Of a DNA stretch of 64,000 nt, positions 1 through 12,330 are shown in pieces. The position numbers and the translations under genes are program-made. The DNA comes from Cenococcum geophilum 1.58 (taxonomy: Eukaryota > Ascomycota > Dothideomycetes > Gloniales > Gloniaceae): assembly GCA_001692895.1 (NCBI GenBank), contig KV748181.1:1741640-1805639 (forward strand). The letters run 5' to 3'. The notes beneath the pieces were generated by a model. The model ran no database searches. It was not told the DNA's origin and saw nothing but the letters and a program-made list of their open reading frames with translations. Within the stretch, counting starts at the first letter, position 1. Every line of letters begins with the position of its first letter.

Positions 1-720
1 TCGCTGCCCGCTAACTATTACACTATTAGCTAGCTATCTATAAGAGGCCAGTTTAACTAGAACGTATAATTATTTAATTAATAGTATAGAATAAAAGTTA
101 TAGGTAAATAAGAGATAAGTTAAAGGTAGAATAAGCTTTATATAATAAAGGACAAACGCTTTCTAACCTCTTCTATTTAGAGACTAATTGTTAGTTCTTC
201 TCTAGAGGAGAACTAGCTCCCTATATAATCCTTTTAAGCCGCTAGTAAAACCCTTCGCCCCTTATCTATCTAACTATGTTTTTAAGGACGTAGATAGGAT
301 ATAGGTGGGATATAGATAAAACCTCCTACTATTTTATCTAATATATGCCTTCTAGGGGATTCCACTATAATTGCCTCCCCTTTAAGGGTCTTAGTCCTCT
401 AAGACTTCGCCTCTACTAAGCTTTTATAGAGTTCCGGCTAAAACCACTAGGGAAAACCCTTAGTGGAAAGGTACTCTATAATGCGGCCTATTACTAGCTC
501 TTTACTAGCGTAGAACCTTACTTTGTCTTCTATTCCTTCGCTCTTCTTTTACTATAGCTCTTTATAATGCCTTTGTAATGGAACTTTAATAATAATAATA
601 AAAATTGGATAGGATTTACCTTTCTTATTATAAGAGTTTATTATAAGCTAATCTAAAGGTTGTTCTATATAACGCGTCCACTAGCTACTATCCCTATTTA
701 CCTAAAATATGTTCTAATAA
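1..720. other. RIP-degraded AT-rich sequence, no gene seen
   Basis: Strongly TpA-rich, CpA-poor sequence with stops in all frames. It lies immediately left of the family-A LTR at 721 and is probably decayed transposon sequence. I could not identify any protein motif or terminal repeat in it. Confidence 0.6.
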
Positions 721-957
721 TGTGGGAGGGTACAACTACTCTTAGATAGGAAAGTCACGGTACTGTCTATCTGTCTGTCTATCTATCGGTCGGTTAGTTA
801 GTTATAATTAGTTAGAAGTAATTAGTAAAACAGTTAGTAAGAAGAGAAGAAAAGAATGTATTCTATAGGTTTGTAATATTAAGAAGGAGGGAAGCCAAAG
901 GCTTTATAAATATAGGAAAATGCTAAGGTATTAGGCGTAAGCCATTTTACCCTATTA
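721..957 (-). repeat. LTR of retroelement family A (RIPed copy)
   Basis: Starts TGTGGGAGGG and ends with a RIPed form of CCCACCA. It aligns throughout with the solo LTR at 16787-17017 and partly with the LTRs at 18602 and 25356, sharing the block AGATAGGAAAGTCAC and the block around AGAAGAGAAGAAAAGA. A C-rich tract (CCTCCCCCAC) follows directly to the right. On the minus strand this reads as a polypurine tract, so this is probably a 3' LTR of a minus-strand element whose interior extends right. C-to-T and G-to-A differences from the 16787 copy show RIP. Confidence 0.7.
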
Positions 958-3948
958 TATGCCTCCCCCACTAAGAGCGTTGTTCCCTAACGTTCTATAT
1001 AATAGAAGAATAGCTAAATAAAAGCATTGCAAAAGCAGAATAAAAAAAGGAAAGTATATCTCTAAAAGAACGCAGATAACCTCGTCCTTAGCCCTCCTAT
1101 AGAACTGTTCTACGGCGTCCTTCCATTACCCATAGCTAAGACCTAATCTTCCTACTAGTAGCGACCAGGGCAGCAGTAAACTAGAAATAATAACGGCAGC
1201 AGTAGCAGCAGTAATAGCAGTAATAGTAGTAGTAGTAACGGCGATAGAAATAGCAATAAAAGCAGATATCTAGTATAGTAAAATAAAACAGGACGGTTAG
1301 CGGTAAAGCGGTTAGTAATAGAACAGTCGGTAGAAAAACTCGGTCCGTATAGTAAGTAGTAAGATACCTAGTAGTAGAACTTTTAATAGCAGAGCTCTTT
1401 ATAGAAGTAGAATGGTTAGTAGTAGTTAGTTAATATAGTAGTAGCAAAATAATCGGAATAGTGGAACGGAACGGTTAGTAGAAACAGCAGTTAGAGCAGT
1501 TAGAGTAGTAGTAATAGCAGCAGCAGCAGTAATAGAACGGTTAATAATAAAACGGTTAGTAGTAGTCAGTTAGAGGCGGCTAGTTAGGTAGCGGCGGCGG
1601 GGCGATTAAAACGGTAGGGTATGGCGGTTAGGAGAGCAATAGTAAAATAGTTAAAATAGTATTAGGCCTAGAACAGGTTGGTTAGAACAGTTAGACAATA
1701 TAATAGATTTAGTAGATCTAGTAGCGGTATAGATTTAGAACAGTAGAGGCGAAGCAGTTAGTTAAGATAGTAAGGACAAAATAGCCGGATAGAGTAGTGG
1801 TAGTAATAGTAGCGGCGGCGGCAGGGCAGTTAATCAAAATAGCAGAGGCTCTAGCTTAGTTTAATTAATATTAAACTTCTATATCTAGCAGACTAGCTCT
1901 ATATCGGTCTGTATTATACATAGCCTTAGTTAAAGCTTTGTCCATAGATTTGCATTAGGCCCTACATCTAGCTATATATCTAGCTATATATTAGTAGCTT
2001 TACATTGCATATTCTGCGTCTATATCCGTGTCTATATCCGCGTCCGTGTCTATATACATGCCTATATGCTTACTTTTAACTACTAGCCAAGGACTGTCTA
2101 ATTAGTTAGCGACAATATGCTGCATCTAATCGTTCGGTCATTCGATTAAGATAGAAAGTTAGCCTAGTTAAAGGCTCTAATTATCCTAATTTAAATATAG
2201 AGATGGCGTTTAGCTAATTAAAACTTAATAAGGCCCTGGCTTAACTTAAGGTATCTTCTACTATATACACAACTGGGGCTTTACATCCGTAAACAGTTTA
2301 TTAAAGCTTCTATATAGACGTCTAATCGGTTAAGGCTCTGTATTTACTATTTAATTAAGGCCTTATATCTATAGGCGTCCAGTTAAGCTGCTGTACTATT
2401 ATCCAATTAAGGCTCTATACCTATATACTCTATATTTATAGGCTCCGTATAAGACTCTATATAAAGCTCTATATCTATATCTATAGAAAAAATCATTCTA
2501 GTTAGCCAATCCGTAGGCGTTAAGATAGGCGGCAGTTAATTAATACGGGGGTAGGCAGTTAAGGGAAGAGGCTCTTACAAAGGCTCTAAAACGTATTTCT
2601 AACGTTCTTTTAGCTGTATACTAGTTTCCTAATTAGGTCTAGTGCCTACATGCCTACGTGCCTACGGTAATACATCCTTAACTACTAATTAAAGACGTCT
2701 AACGGCAACGGGTAACTAATTTAATTTAACTATAACAACGTATAATTAACGGACGTTTAAATAGGGTGTTGGGTCGGTCCGACTAAAAGCTCTAGCTAAT
2801 CTAACTTAACTGCGGAGATAGTGTCTAATTAAGATTTAACTAAGGCTCTAGCTTAACTTAAGTTGTTTTCTACTATACGTACAACCTAGGCTCTATATCC
2901 GTACGTGTTTAGTTAAACTCCTATATTATTATCTAATTAAGACTCTATATTATCGCATAATTGATTAAGGCTTTAAATCCGTTAACATTCCTCTAAGGCT
3001 CTATATTTACGGATAATTAATTAAGACTTTAGCTGTTTTCTTCCTCTTCTAGGCCGTCCTTGCCTTTGGCTTTTTTAGTACATCCTTAGGCTTTTACGGC
3101 TGCTTCTTTATCCCCGTTGCTAGCAGTACACTTATATATCTTTAATCTTCTTCCAGCCTAAAAGCCTCCTTAGAATTGTCTTTTGCTTTTAGTCCTTTTA
3201 TTATTATCCTACTAACTCTACACTTCGTCTAAGTCATCCTTAATATCTTTAAAGCCATCCAGCGGCAGCTTCTCGGTTATTATAACTACCTCTATTATAT
3301 ATCCCTTGCCCTTATATCTATAATACAGTCCTTTATTATAACAACCTCTAAGGAAAAGTACCGGCTCCTATACGTTTAATTCCTGTTCCTTTTATAATCC
3401 TTAATAAGGTCCTCTACTAGCTTGGCTAAATACGGCTTAGTTCCGTCTTTAGTTATATAAGGACGGCTTAGGCTTAATATAGTTAGCCGTGCCCTATATA
3501 CGGTCTCTTATAAAGTATCTTTATTAGCGCCTCTTTATATACTACCCTTATATAGGTCCCTTCCTTACCGTGGTGTCCATTCTTATTATACAGCTAGCGT
3601 AGTACTAAATTTGGATAGCAGTGACAGTCGTGCTGTAATTATTTGTCGTTTAAATAAGGAATAAGGTCGACCTGGTTAAAGGCTCTAATTTAACAACATT
3701 TAAATCATTTAATTTAGTGACGGTAACGTGCTAACATTAAGGCTCTAGCTTAATTCGATTCCTTAACTAACAGTAGCTTCTATACAGCTATTTAATTAAT
3801 TAAGGCTTCCGTGTAGTTATTTAACTAAGGCTCTATATATAGCTCTACATTAGGCTTTACATTATATAATCGGCTCTATATCTATATAATTAACTAAGGC
3901 TCTTAGTATCCGTTCTTATTATATAGCCGTATTATTAAATTCTAGGGG
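958..3948. other. RIPed interior sequence, low complexity, no gene resolved
   Basis: Presumed interior of the family-A element. Apart from the AGT/AGC block it is dominated by degenerate copies of a motif like TTAATTAAGGCTCTATAT, repeated irregularly from about 2150 to 3950. I found no reverse transcriptase, integrase or zinc-knuckle motif on either strand. Coding content has either been destroyed by RIP or was never present. Confidence 0.5.
1150..1860. repeat. AGT/AGC trinucleotide-rich low-complexity block
   Basis: About 700 bases made largely of AGTAGC, AGTAAT and CGGTTAGTAG units. It looks like a decayed trinucleotide or minisatellite array inside transposon sequence. Many CAG units have probably become TAG by RIP. 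Confidence 0.7.
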
Positions 3949-4183
3949 CGGTATAGAGTTCTGCTGGCTCTATTACTAAATAAACTAATTAGGATTTTCC
4001 ATCCCTAGGATAGAAAATCGCTATTAGCTTAGTAATAGGCAGTAAGCTAAGCTAATATCTTTATAGCAGTAGGTTGTTGTAATTATCGCGTTACGACTAA
4101 GAAAGTAAATTAAAAAAAGGAGCTTTAGGAAATATAATAATTAAGCAGACAAATAGAAATCTTTTATACGGCCGTTACCTACG
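3949..4183 (-). repeat. LTR of retroelement family B (copy 1)
   Basis: Shares with 21907-22186 the start GGTATAGAGTTCTG, an internal inverted repeat built on CTATCCC/GGATAG, the block AGCTTTAGGAAATATA and the end near TACCTAC. Just outside the right end both copies continue with a C-rich tract followed by AACTTAACTGYCCCCTAGTT. That tract is a minus-strand polypurine tract plus element interior, so this is a 3' LTR read on the minus strand. Exact ends are uncertain because RIP has blurred the TG and CA termini. Confidence 0.6.
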
Positions 4184-5127
4184 TCCCCTCCCCTACCTTA
4201 GAACTTAACTGTCCCCTAGTTAAATATTCTACCCTTTAGCGGAGCCTATTGCGGAACCTATTACGGCGCCTACTACGGAGCCTATTATAAGTTAATGGCT
4301 AACCTAGTTAAGCGTCCGTCTTTAAAACCGTCTCTAAGAATTAAATGATTTATTCTTCTTTTTAGCTTCAGCTATCTTATCTATAGGCTATAACCCAATC
4401 CGGATGTAATCTCCTAGTCGTATATTCCTCTCCTACAGCTATACCTGCTGCTACTTAACGGTTATCCTAGTTGTACAGCTATCTTTAAGGGTTAAGTAAG
4501 TCTGCGGACGTTGCTAGCTAGGCGTTACTAAGTTTATAGGCCGTACTTAATAATAGTCCTCCCAGTTCGTCTATACTTCGTCACTATTCTATAGTACTAC
4601 TCCGTTATAAAATGTAGTAAAATCCGTTTATACTATTAGGGCCCGTTACTATATCTATCCTTATTCTTCCCTTTTCTAATTTATAGCTAGGTCTATTCCT
4701 TAGTACGTACAGAGCCAGTTCTTAATGTTTTTTAATTATCCTTTATTGCCAAGCTATAGTAGTTTAGGTCTAAATCGCTCGCGCGTCCTAGCTATTAGTC
4801 TTCCTCAGTGTGTCCAACAGTCAGCTTAGCTGCGATCTTGAGAAAAATAGCTAACTAACTGCGTCAATTGGATCGCTTGCTGTCCGCTAGCTATTAGATA
4901 ACGTACGCTAACTATAAAGCTGCCAGCTAGCTAGGAAAGTAGTATAGACTTTATAGTATTTTATTGCGGGTTTTAGCAATACCTCTCTATATATAAATAT
5001 AAATATAACTTAATTAAAATTCGACCCTAATTTACCTAATATACTATTTAAATATAGCTAAATTTATCTTATATACCTATAAAAGCTTAAAAAAATAGGT
5101 AAAATAGTTAGTAGTAAAGGTTCTAAA
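4184..5127. other. RIPed transposon interior, no gene seen
   Basis: Begins with the family-B interior sequence and becomes featureless AT-rich sequence. The last five bases (5123-5127, CTAAA) are the left target duplication of the next element. No open frame or motif was recognised. Confidence 0.5.
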
Positions 5128-5331
5128 TGTTACGGCTCGTACAAATGTTACGGCTCGTACAAATGCCTCTGAACCGAAGCTTGTAGAATGCTATATTACG
5201 AAGATACTAAGCTGAGGAGCAGAAGGAGGTCAAGGAAAGGACAGGTCTATATACACAAGCCAAGCCTCTAAGCGAGCCCCTGACTAGGCTGCATGTAGAC
5301 GTCGCAGGGGCGGTGCCCCAGCGCCGTTACA
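5128..5331 (-). repeat. 3' LTR of C1, with terminal 18-bp duplication
   Basis: LTR of 186 bp (5146-5331) preceded by a second copy of its own first 18 bases (5128-5145, TGTTACGGCTCGTACAAA). The target duplication sits outside the extra copy, so the duplication arose in or after integration of this end. Confidence 0.85.
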
Positions 5332-5829
5332 TCACCCCCCCCTTCCAAAAAAGCCTGCCCTTAGGCTTTATCCCCTCGTAGAAAAGAAAAAGAAGAAAAA
5401 GAAAAAAAAACCTAACATCTGGCGCTTAATCGCGATGCTAGTTAACATAGGACTTGCAGCAGTCCTACAGCTCCTACTGCTGCGAGGGTATATTACTATA
5501 CCTAGTTGCCGTGGCAGGAAGCCGTCCTATAGCTCCTGTAAGGGGTATATCGCTATACCCAGTTAACGTAGGGCAGGCAGCCGTCCTGCAGCTCCTGCTG
5601 CTGCGAGAGGTATATTGCTAGGAGCCCTCCGTTAGTCGTCGTTCCTCCTCCTAGGACTTCCTAGAACTCCGGTACCTCCTAGCTCTACTATCCCCCCTTT
5701 TATTATGGCGCGCCCCAAGCCATAAAAAAAAGCCCCCCTAATCCCCCTCTTATAAAAAGGTAGGTAAAAAAGTTTTAATAAAGGGTGGGAGAGTTAGGGA
5801 GTTATAGCTCGCATATATATTGGCACGAG

Positions 5830-7030
5830 CTCTTATCCGTTTAGTAGTAGTACGGTGCCAGCAACAGGTTGTTTGGGTAGCAGTACAATGCCAGCAATAG
5901 GGTCGTATTCTAGGGAGCAAAGCTCTCCCTTATATACAGTTAATACTGCAGGCGAAGCAATAGAAGTCGTTTATGGTGCTGCAGGCAGAGCAGCAGAAGT
6001 CGATTATAGTGCTATAGGCGAGGCAGTAAGGTATTAGTTTAGCTACAGGCGAGGCAGTAGAGGTCTAGTAGCAGTACGGTGCTAGCGTCAGATAGTAGAT
6101 AGTAGGCATATCGGCGCTATCATTGGTTAATTAATCGCAGGCGTATTAGCACGATCATTTAGTTGATTAAACTATAGGCGTATTGGTACAGCCGTTGTCT
6201 ATTTAGGGGTAGTAGTATAGTGCAAGCGGCAGGGTTGTATAAGGGGCAAAGGTCCTCCTTATATACGGTTATTACTGTAAGCAGGGTAGTAGAAGTTAGT
6301 TGGCTGCAGGCAGAGCAGCAATAGTTAAATCGGGATTAGCTGCAGGTAGAGCAGCAAGGGTCTGTTCGTTTAGCTATAGGTAGAGCAGCAAGGGTCTATT
6401 GTAATAGCAGGCGTATTAGCGCTATTATTGTCTAGTTCATGGTTCGTAATCGCAGGCGTATTAGCGCGATTGTTCGGTTAGTGGATTATAGGTATAACGG
6501 CATAATCGGTTGGTCGGTTTGCATTTAAAGCACATTCAGGCCGCATTTAAATCGCAGGCGTATCGCAGGCGTATCAGCGCGACGGTAATCAAGATCGTAG
6601 GCATATCAGCATAATTATTATCTCGTTCGTAGATCGCGGGCGTATCGGCGCGATTATTTAGTTGGTAGATCGCAGGCAGATTAGCGCAATTATTCGGTCG
6701 GTCGGCTGTAGGCAAAGCAGTAGAAGTCGGTTAGCTGTAGGTAGGGTAGCAAGTGGTTAATTAGGGTACGGGCAGAGCAGCAAAGGTAGTCGGCTGCTGA
6801 TAAAGCAGCGAGGGTTAATCGGCTGCAGGTAGAGCAGCGGAGGTCTATCGTAATAGCAGTACGGTGCAAGCGTCGGGTAGTAATAGTAGGTTAAACATTC
6901 AGAGCTCAATCTATCAGTTAGCCGGTAAATTGCTGGCGTATCAGCACAATTAGTTAATCGGTTTATATTTAAATTATATTTAAATCGCATTTAGATCACA
7001 GGCGTATTAGCGCGATTATTATCTAGTTTA
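5830..7030. repeat. Interspersed minisatellite array inside C1
   Basis: Two unit types alternate irregularly. One resembles CGCAGGCGTATCAGCGCGAT followed by a TTNGGTTGGT spacer. The other resembles GCAGGCAGAGCAGCAGAAG. Many copies carry C-to-T changes. More copies of the first unit recur near 8210-8370. Not CRISPR-like: spacers are themselves repetitive and unit length varies. Confidence 0.8.
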
Positions 7031-9087
7031 TCTAAATCAATTTCGTTATTAAAGCTTATACAGCTTAGTATTAACCTTGTTATCAGAGTATATAAATGCC
7101 TAAGGTAAAGCTTATATAACTCAGTATTAACTATAGTTATTCCTCAGTATATATAGCTTAGTATTAGTTAAAAAGAATTACCGTAGGCAGAGAAGAAGAC
7201 AATCGAATTAGTAAGGAAGGTAGTTAATCGTTAACGAACTTATACAGTCGTTGTTAAAGTCGTAATAGTAGGCATATCGGTGCTATTATTCGGTTAGTAG
7301 ATTATAGGCATAACGGCACGATTAGTTAGTCGGCTTCTTAAGATCTACCGTTAATCAGTAGGTAGTTTAAGACGTTGTTAATTATTCGATTAATTAATAT
7401 ACCGTTAACTAGCAGAGATGCTATTGTATTACTAGTTATAGTTAATTAATTAGTTAAAGGTATACTATTAATCGTAGCATATTTAACCAGTTATTATACG
7501 AGTAGGGTATTAAGGGAGACGCGCCAATATATTAATTCTTGTTAAGGTATTCAATTAAGGTATCGGTATATAGTCTATTAATATTCTTATAATTCTTAGA
7601 ACAGGTTATCGTTAAATAGTAGACGTATTTAAGTGCTATTAGGATATTTAAAGGTACGCTATAGAGTTAATAGGCGTATTCGAATACTTATATTTAATTA
7701 AGGATATTATTATAAGTAGTAGATATCTAGAATCAATTAAGGACTTATAGGAATGCCGTTATAATTTAGCATATTAAATTGTTGTCTAAAAGGTATTAAA
7801 AGAGGTATTAAGAAGGTACGTATTAATATTTCAATTCTTATTATAACTAGTAAGACATCCTTTTATAATAGCAGGCTATCTCGTTTATAGAAGGTCGTAT
7901 AAATAGTAATTAAGAGAAACGCGTTAATAGTTTATAAGAGGTTATATTAATAAACAGGCTCATCTATAGGGCTATTAGAGAGTGCCATAAATCGGAATAA
8001 TTCTCCTAATCTGTTCTCCTAATTAAAAGTACCATAAATTACTCAAATTCTCCCCTAGGTTCCTAGTACCCTATATATAGGACTGTAATGCTTATAGATA
8101 TATTCGGCCGTAAGATCAAGAGACTGTCTAGGTTAATAGTAAGGTTCAGGTCAATTAGGTATGGTAGTTGTTAATAAGAACTTAACATATGTCTATAAGG
8201 CGTTTATAGACAAGTCGGAGAGTCATATTATAGGCATATCGGCATAATAGGTTATCAGGTTTACTTTCGAATTATATTTAGGCCGCATTCAAATCGTATT
8301 TAGATCGTAGGCGTATCAGCGCGATCGTTCGGTTAGTGGGACTATAGGCGTATTAGCACAGTTAGTAATCGGGTTTAGGGGTTTAGGGTAGCAGTATAGT
8401 GTTAGCATTAGGTCCTTCCCAATCGATTTCATCTCTCCTTATATAGCTTAGTATTAATTAGGGTAGTTATCGCAGCGTAGTAGCTAAAGAATAATGGGTA
8501 GGATTCGTTTTAGAGGACTCCGCGGACAATATACACCTACCACCCAATAGCACGGCACGGGTTATAAGTTAGCTTATCTTAGCCGTCGGCCCGAACCTAA
8601 TATATACTAAAGGACTTCGCGGATAATATATACCTACCGCCTAATAGCACAGCGCGGGTTATAAGTTAGCTCGTCTTAGCCATTACTACGGGATTAGTGC
8701 TAGGCTTAGTAATAGGATTACTATATCGTTCTCCGCAGTACTAGGCTAAGTCTTAACCAGGGTCGTCTCTACAGCTCGTACAACTCCGTATTAGTTAAAA
8801 AGGTTAAAGGGGTAAGATATTTTAAGCCTTCCCAGGCACGTGTCCTTGGCTATTAAAGTCGGCATTTAATCGCAACCATAGGAGACCTTCTAGCTGCTTA
8901 AGTACCGGCTCCTAGTAACTTAATAGTAGCGACTTAACGCGTCGACGACGCGCAGCTAGGGGTATTTAACGCGAGTCCTCAAGGACCTACGGAATGGGGG
9001 TAGGAGATTATCTAGGCCTTCCCAGGTAAGGTAAAGAGGGAGCTCCAAACAAATAAAGTCCCCCCTAGGTGGGTAAGCTTAGTATAA

Positions 9088-9273
9088 TATTACGGCTCAT
9101 ACAAATGCCTCTAAACCGAAGCTTGTAGAATGCTATATTACGAAGATACTAAGCTAAGGAGCAGAAGGAGGTTGAGGAAAGGACAGGTCTATATACACGA
9201 GCCAAGCCTCTAAGCGAGCCCCTAACTAGGCTGCATGTAGACGTCGCAGGGGCGGTGCCCCAGCGCCGTCATA
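9088..9273 (-). repeat. 5' LTR of C1
   Basis: 186 bp, the same length as the left LTR without its duplicated end. Begins TATTACGG (RIPed TGTTACGG) and ends CCGTCATA (from CCGTTACA). Followed by the target duplication CTAAA. Confidence 0.85.
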
Positions 9274-11160
9274 CTAAAGGCTCTATTTCTATGTTAATTT
9301 TAATTAAATATAAAGCTCTATTAAATATATTTTACTAAGCTAGCCTTTTTACCTCTATAGTTAGCTTATAGCTAATAAGATTAATATTTAAACTTATTAA
9401 CTAGGGTATATTTAAAGCCCTACTAGAGTTAATATAGTTAATTAAACTACTTAATAAAAGGCCTTTAATTAACTGCTACTTCTAATATTAATCTACTATA
9501 CTTATTAATAATAAATCTTTTATCCTAATTTAAGGCTCGGTTATATATAGAGAGTTTATTACTAGTATAGAGAATATATTAAGAGTAAGTTTAGTAAGTA
9601 TTAGATAAAGAATTTAACTAATTTTAAGCTACTAGTTAAGAGGATTAGAAATAATAATATTCCGCTTATTACTATTATTAAAATTAATCTTAATAGACTT
9701 AAAGCCTATATTATAGTAGCGGTTAAGCTTAATACGCTTTTAATTATACTTTAAGGAAGTAAAACTCCTATTTAGAACTAAGAACTGTATATTTATTATT
9801 TAAATTATTATTAGATTTATAAGGAGCCTTTTTACATTATTACTTAACTAGTTCCTTATCTTCCTTATTTACTTACTTATTAATATAGCTATTAAATAGA
9901 GTATCTATATACCGCTTGGCGTACTTCTATTACTAGGGTTACTATTTCTACTTAGTAAAGGTGGACGCGTTTAAAAAATAGATAAAGCATTAATATAGTA
10001 AAATAGTAAGGGTTCTTAGCCTTTATTTTATTAAAATATTTATTAATCTTTTTAATAGCTATATTAACGCCTAATTTAAAGAAGATGTTATACTTATTTT
10101 TAAGGCTTTATATTAGTAATTAACTTCTATAAAGCGTTATATAAGTCGTTACCGTTAGGAATATTAATGTTGCCTTTTATATATTTAGTAGTTAATATAA
10201 AAGGCTTTAAGATTTTAGTAAGCTACTCTAGTTACTACTAATTTTTATTAATAAACACATTCTATAATAGATTATAGCTAATATTAATGGACTTTCTTTA
10301 AGCTTAAGGTTAATAATATAGCCAACGCACTTAAGCTACTCCTTTTTAGCTACTAAGAGGCTTTATAAAAGGTAGTTATAGAGCTTATTATTATTACTAG
10401 TATTATTAGCTATTAAGAAGCCAAGCTTATAATTAAATTAATACTTTTAAATTATTAGTACTAGGGCCGTTAATATATTTTTAGTAGAGTATAATCCTTA
10501 TAGTTATAAAAGGCCTAAAAGTACTAATTAAAGCCTTTTATATTTATTAATAAAATAAGCTACAATACTAAGTAGCAATATTCTATTTATAGATATCTAG
10601 ATATTATAGATAAGATTAATTTTACTAAGTACAGCAAGAAGGAGGTCTTTATTATTAATACGTTGCTATTTAAATATAGTTTTAATCTAATTGCTTAGTA
10701 ATATAGGCGCCTTTATAATATAGTCCTAGATCTAAAGACTGTTAAATATTAGTAGAGCGCGTATAAAAGGACTTATAGCTTAACGGAAGGTAATATCTTA
10801 TAGAATTATTTAATTAATATAGACCTAAATATAGCTAGCTGTCTAAAACAGCTAGCGTTTATAACTACTATAACTTTTAGAGTTAATAATAAGGTTATAC
10901 TTTAATTTTATATAGCTGTTAATATAATTATTACTACTAATTATAAGTAAAGCGCGTAGTCTTTAAGTTAGAGCCTCTTTTTACCTAAAAGATCGTATTA
11001 AAAAAGGATTACTTTATACTTTCATATTAGTAATATAGGAGCTTTACCTAATAGTAACCGCTTATTAATAACTTAGTATTTATATTTATTAGTAAGCTTA
11101 ACTAGATCTTAGCTAAAGGTCTAAATATCCTTAACTTCTAATAAAAGCTTTAACTTACTA
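9274..11160 (+). pseudogene. RIPed transposon coding remnant, plus strand, unidentified
   Basis: Reading the plus strand while tolerating RIP-type stops (TAA/TAG from CAA/CAG) gives long stretches of plausible protein, for example around 9640-9760 and from about 10540 to 11160, the latter rich in Tyr, Ile, Lys and Asn. The frame is most open at 10560-11150. I could not match it to reverse transcriptase, integrase, DDE transposase or helicase motifs. The sequence continues the target into which C1 (5128-9273) inserted, so the original element may extend left of 5123. It is the only large coding remnant in the first 45 kb, apart from one gene of the DNA transposon, that reads on the plus strand. 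Confidence 0.4.
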
Positions 11161-12330
11161 CTAAATCTCATCGCCAAGACAGCGAGCTGCTAGCTAGCTG
11201 TAGTTTTATAGCTAACTGACTGTTATAACTCTATAAGCTCGCTAACTGCTTACCTTATTAGCCTCTTGGCAGCGAAGCTAATAGCGTAGCTAACTCTTAA
11301 ACACACTGCGTAAGAGGCTAGTAAAGATAACAGTAAGAGAGAGAAAGGAGCTAAAGTAGAGTATAAAAAAACGCCGCGAAACTATCTACCGCAATGTAAT
11401 ACTAGTTAGACTAACGCTAAAGAAGTATATGGGAGTTAAAGGTATAGAGGCTGACTTAGGCAAGAAGAACCTAAGCTATAGCGTAGTTAACGCTATAGGG
11501 GGCAAATACTTAAGGGCTCTAAGAAGGCCTAACAAAGGTAGAAAATATAATAGCAATACTCTTAAGAACAGGAATAATAGGACTAAAAGATTGGCTCTAC
11601 TAGGTTGGTGCCTTAGTAGGTAGCCTAAGATGCGAATATGGCTAGCTAAAACAGACACTAAAATACGTAATACTATTATGCCCCTTACGTACTAACTAAG
11701 AAGCTATACTTTTAATAGCTGGCGTAGGGAACTATAATACACTACTCTTAATATAAAAAGGTCTTAAGGCAGTTACCTAGTGGCTTATTAGCTAAAATAT
11801 GCTAAACCAGTTCCGGGTTATAAAGGAAATAGTAATAAAAGGTAAAGGGGCGAGCAATAGGCGCCCCCTAATAACTCTACAGTAGTAAAGTAAAGTTTAT
11901 AATACTAGCGCGTCCGTAGGCTTATTACAGCAGCAGTGGTTTTTAAGGAGGTTAAAAAGTAAGGTAGTAGAGCACTATAGGTAACTTGTAAGTATTAAGT
12001 AAGCGAGTCCTAAAAGGCGAGGAGATGGATTACAGGTTTTCTTAATTTGAGTTTTCTCCCTATATGTAAATAAGGAGTAGTCCGCGTGGGCCTAATAAGG
12101 ATTAGAATCGGATGTTAAGTAATAAATAATTATTATATTATTATTACTATATTAAGTAAAGAAAATAAGTAGTATAGTTAAATAAATAATAGAGACTTTA
12201 ATAAATCTTTATAAAAATCTCTATATAATAGTAGGGTTAGTATAAAAAAAGAATAAAAAGGAACTATAACACTAAAAAATCTAAGGGACTAAATCTTAAG
12301 AAGGTAGATAAAGTATAGCTATTAATAATA
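11161..12330. other. Degenerate repeat sequence, no gene assigned
   Basis: Opens with GCTAGCTAGCTG-type inverted repeat fragments (11165-11300). A short open stretch at 11429-11623 (64 codons, Lys/Arg/Asn-rich) is not supported by any motif. The right part (12110-12330) is AT-rich with AATAAT runs, as expected downstream of the LINE 3' end. Confidence 0.4.

Larger units (their letters stand above)
5128..9273 (-). mobile_element. Non-autonomous LTR retrotransposon (C1) with minisatellite interior
   Basis: Two related LTRs bound the element: 5128-5331 on the left and 9088-9273 on the right. Both end in GCGCCGTTACA-like sequence, and a 5-bp duplication CTAAA flanks them at 5123-5127 and 9274-9278. 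A run of C residues just inside the left LTR is a polypurine tract when read on the minus strand, so the element points left. The 3.76-kb interior holds no recognisable gag or pol, only satellite-like repeats. Its first ~75 LTR bases and the sequence next to the right LTR (GAGCTTAGTATAATATTACGG or close) match the Gypsy element at 14963-28640. It therefore looks like a non-autonomous derivative mobilised by that family. Confidence 0.85.

Noticed and set aside
5830-7030. Possible CRISPR-like array of repeats and spacers
   Set aside because: Unit lengths vary, spacers are repeats themselves, there are no cas genes and the genome is clearly fungal. It is a decayed minisatellite inside an LTR element.
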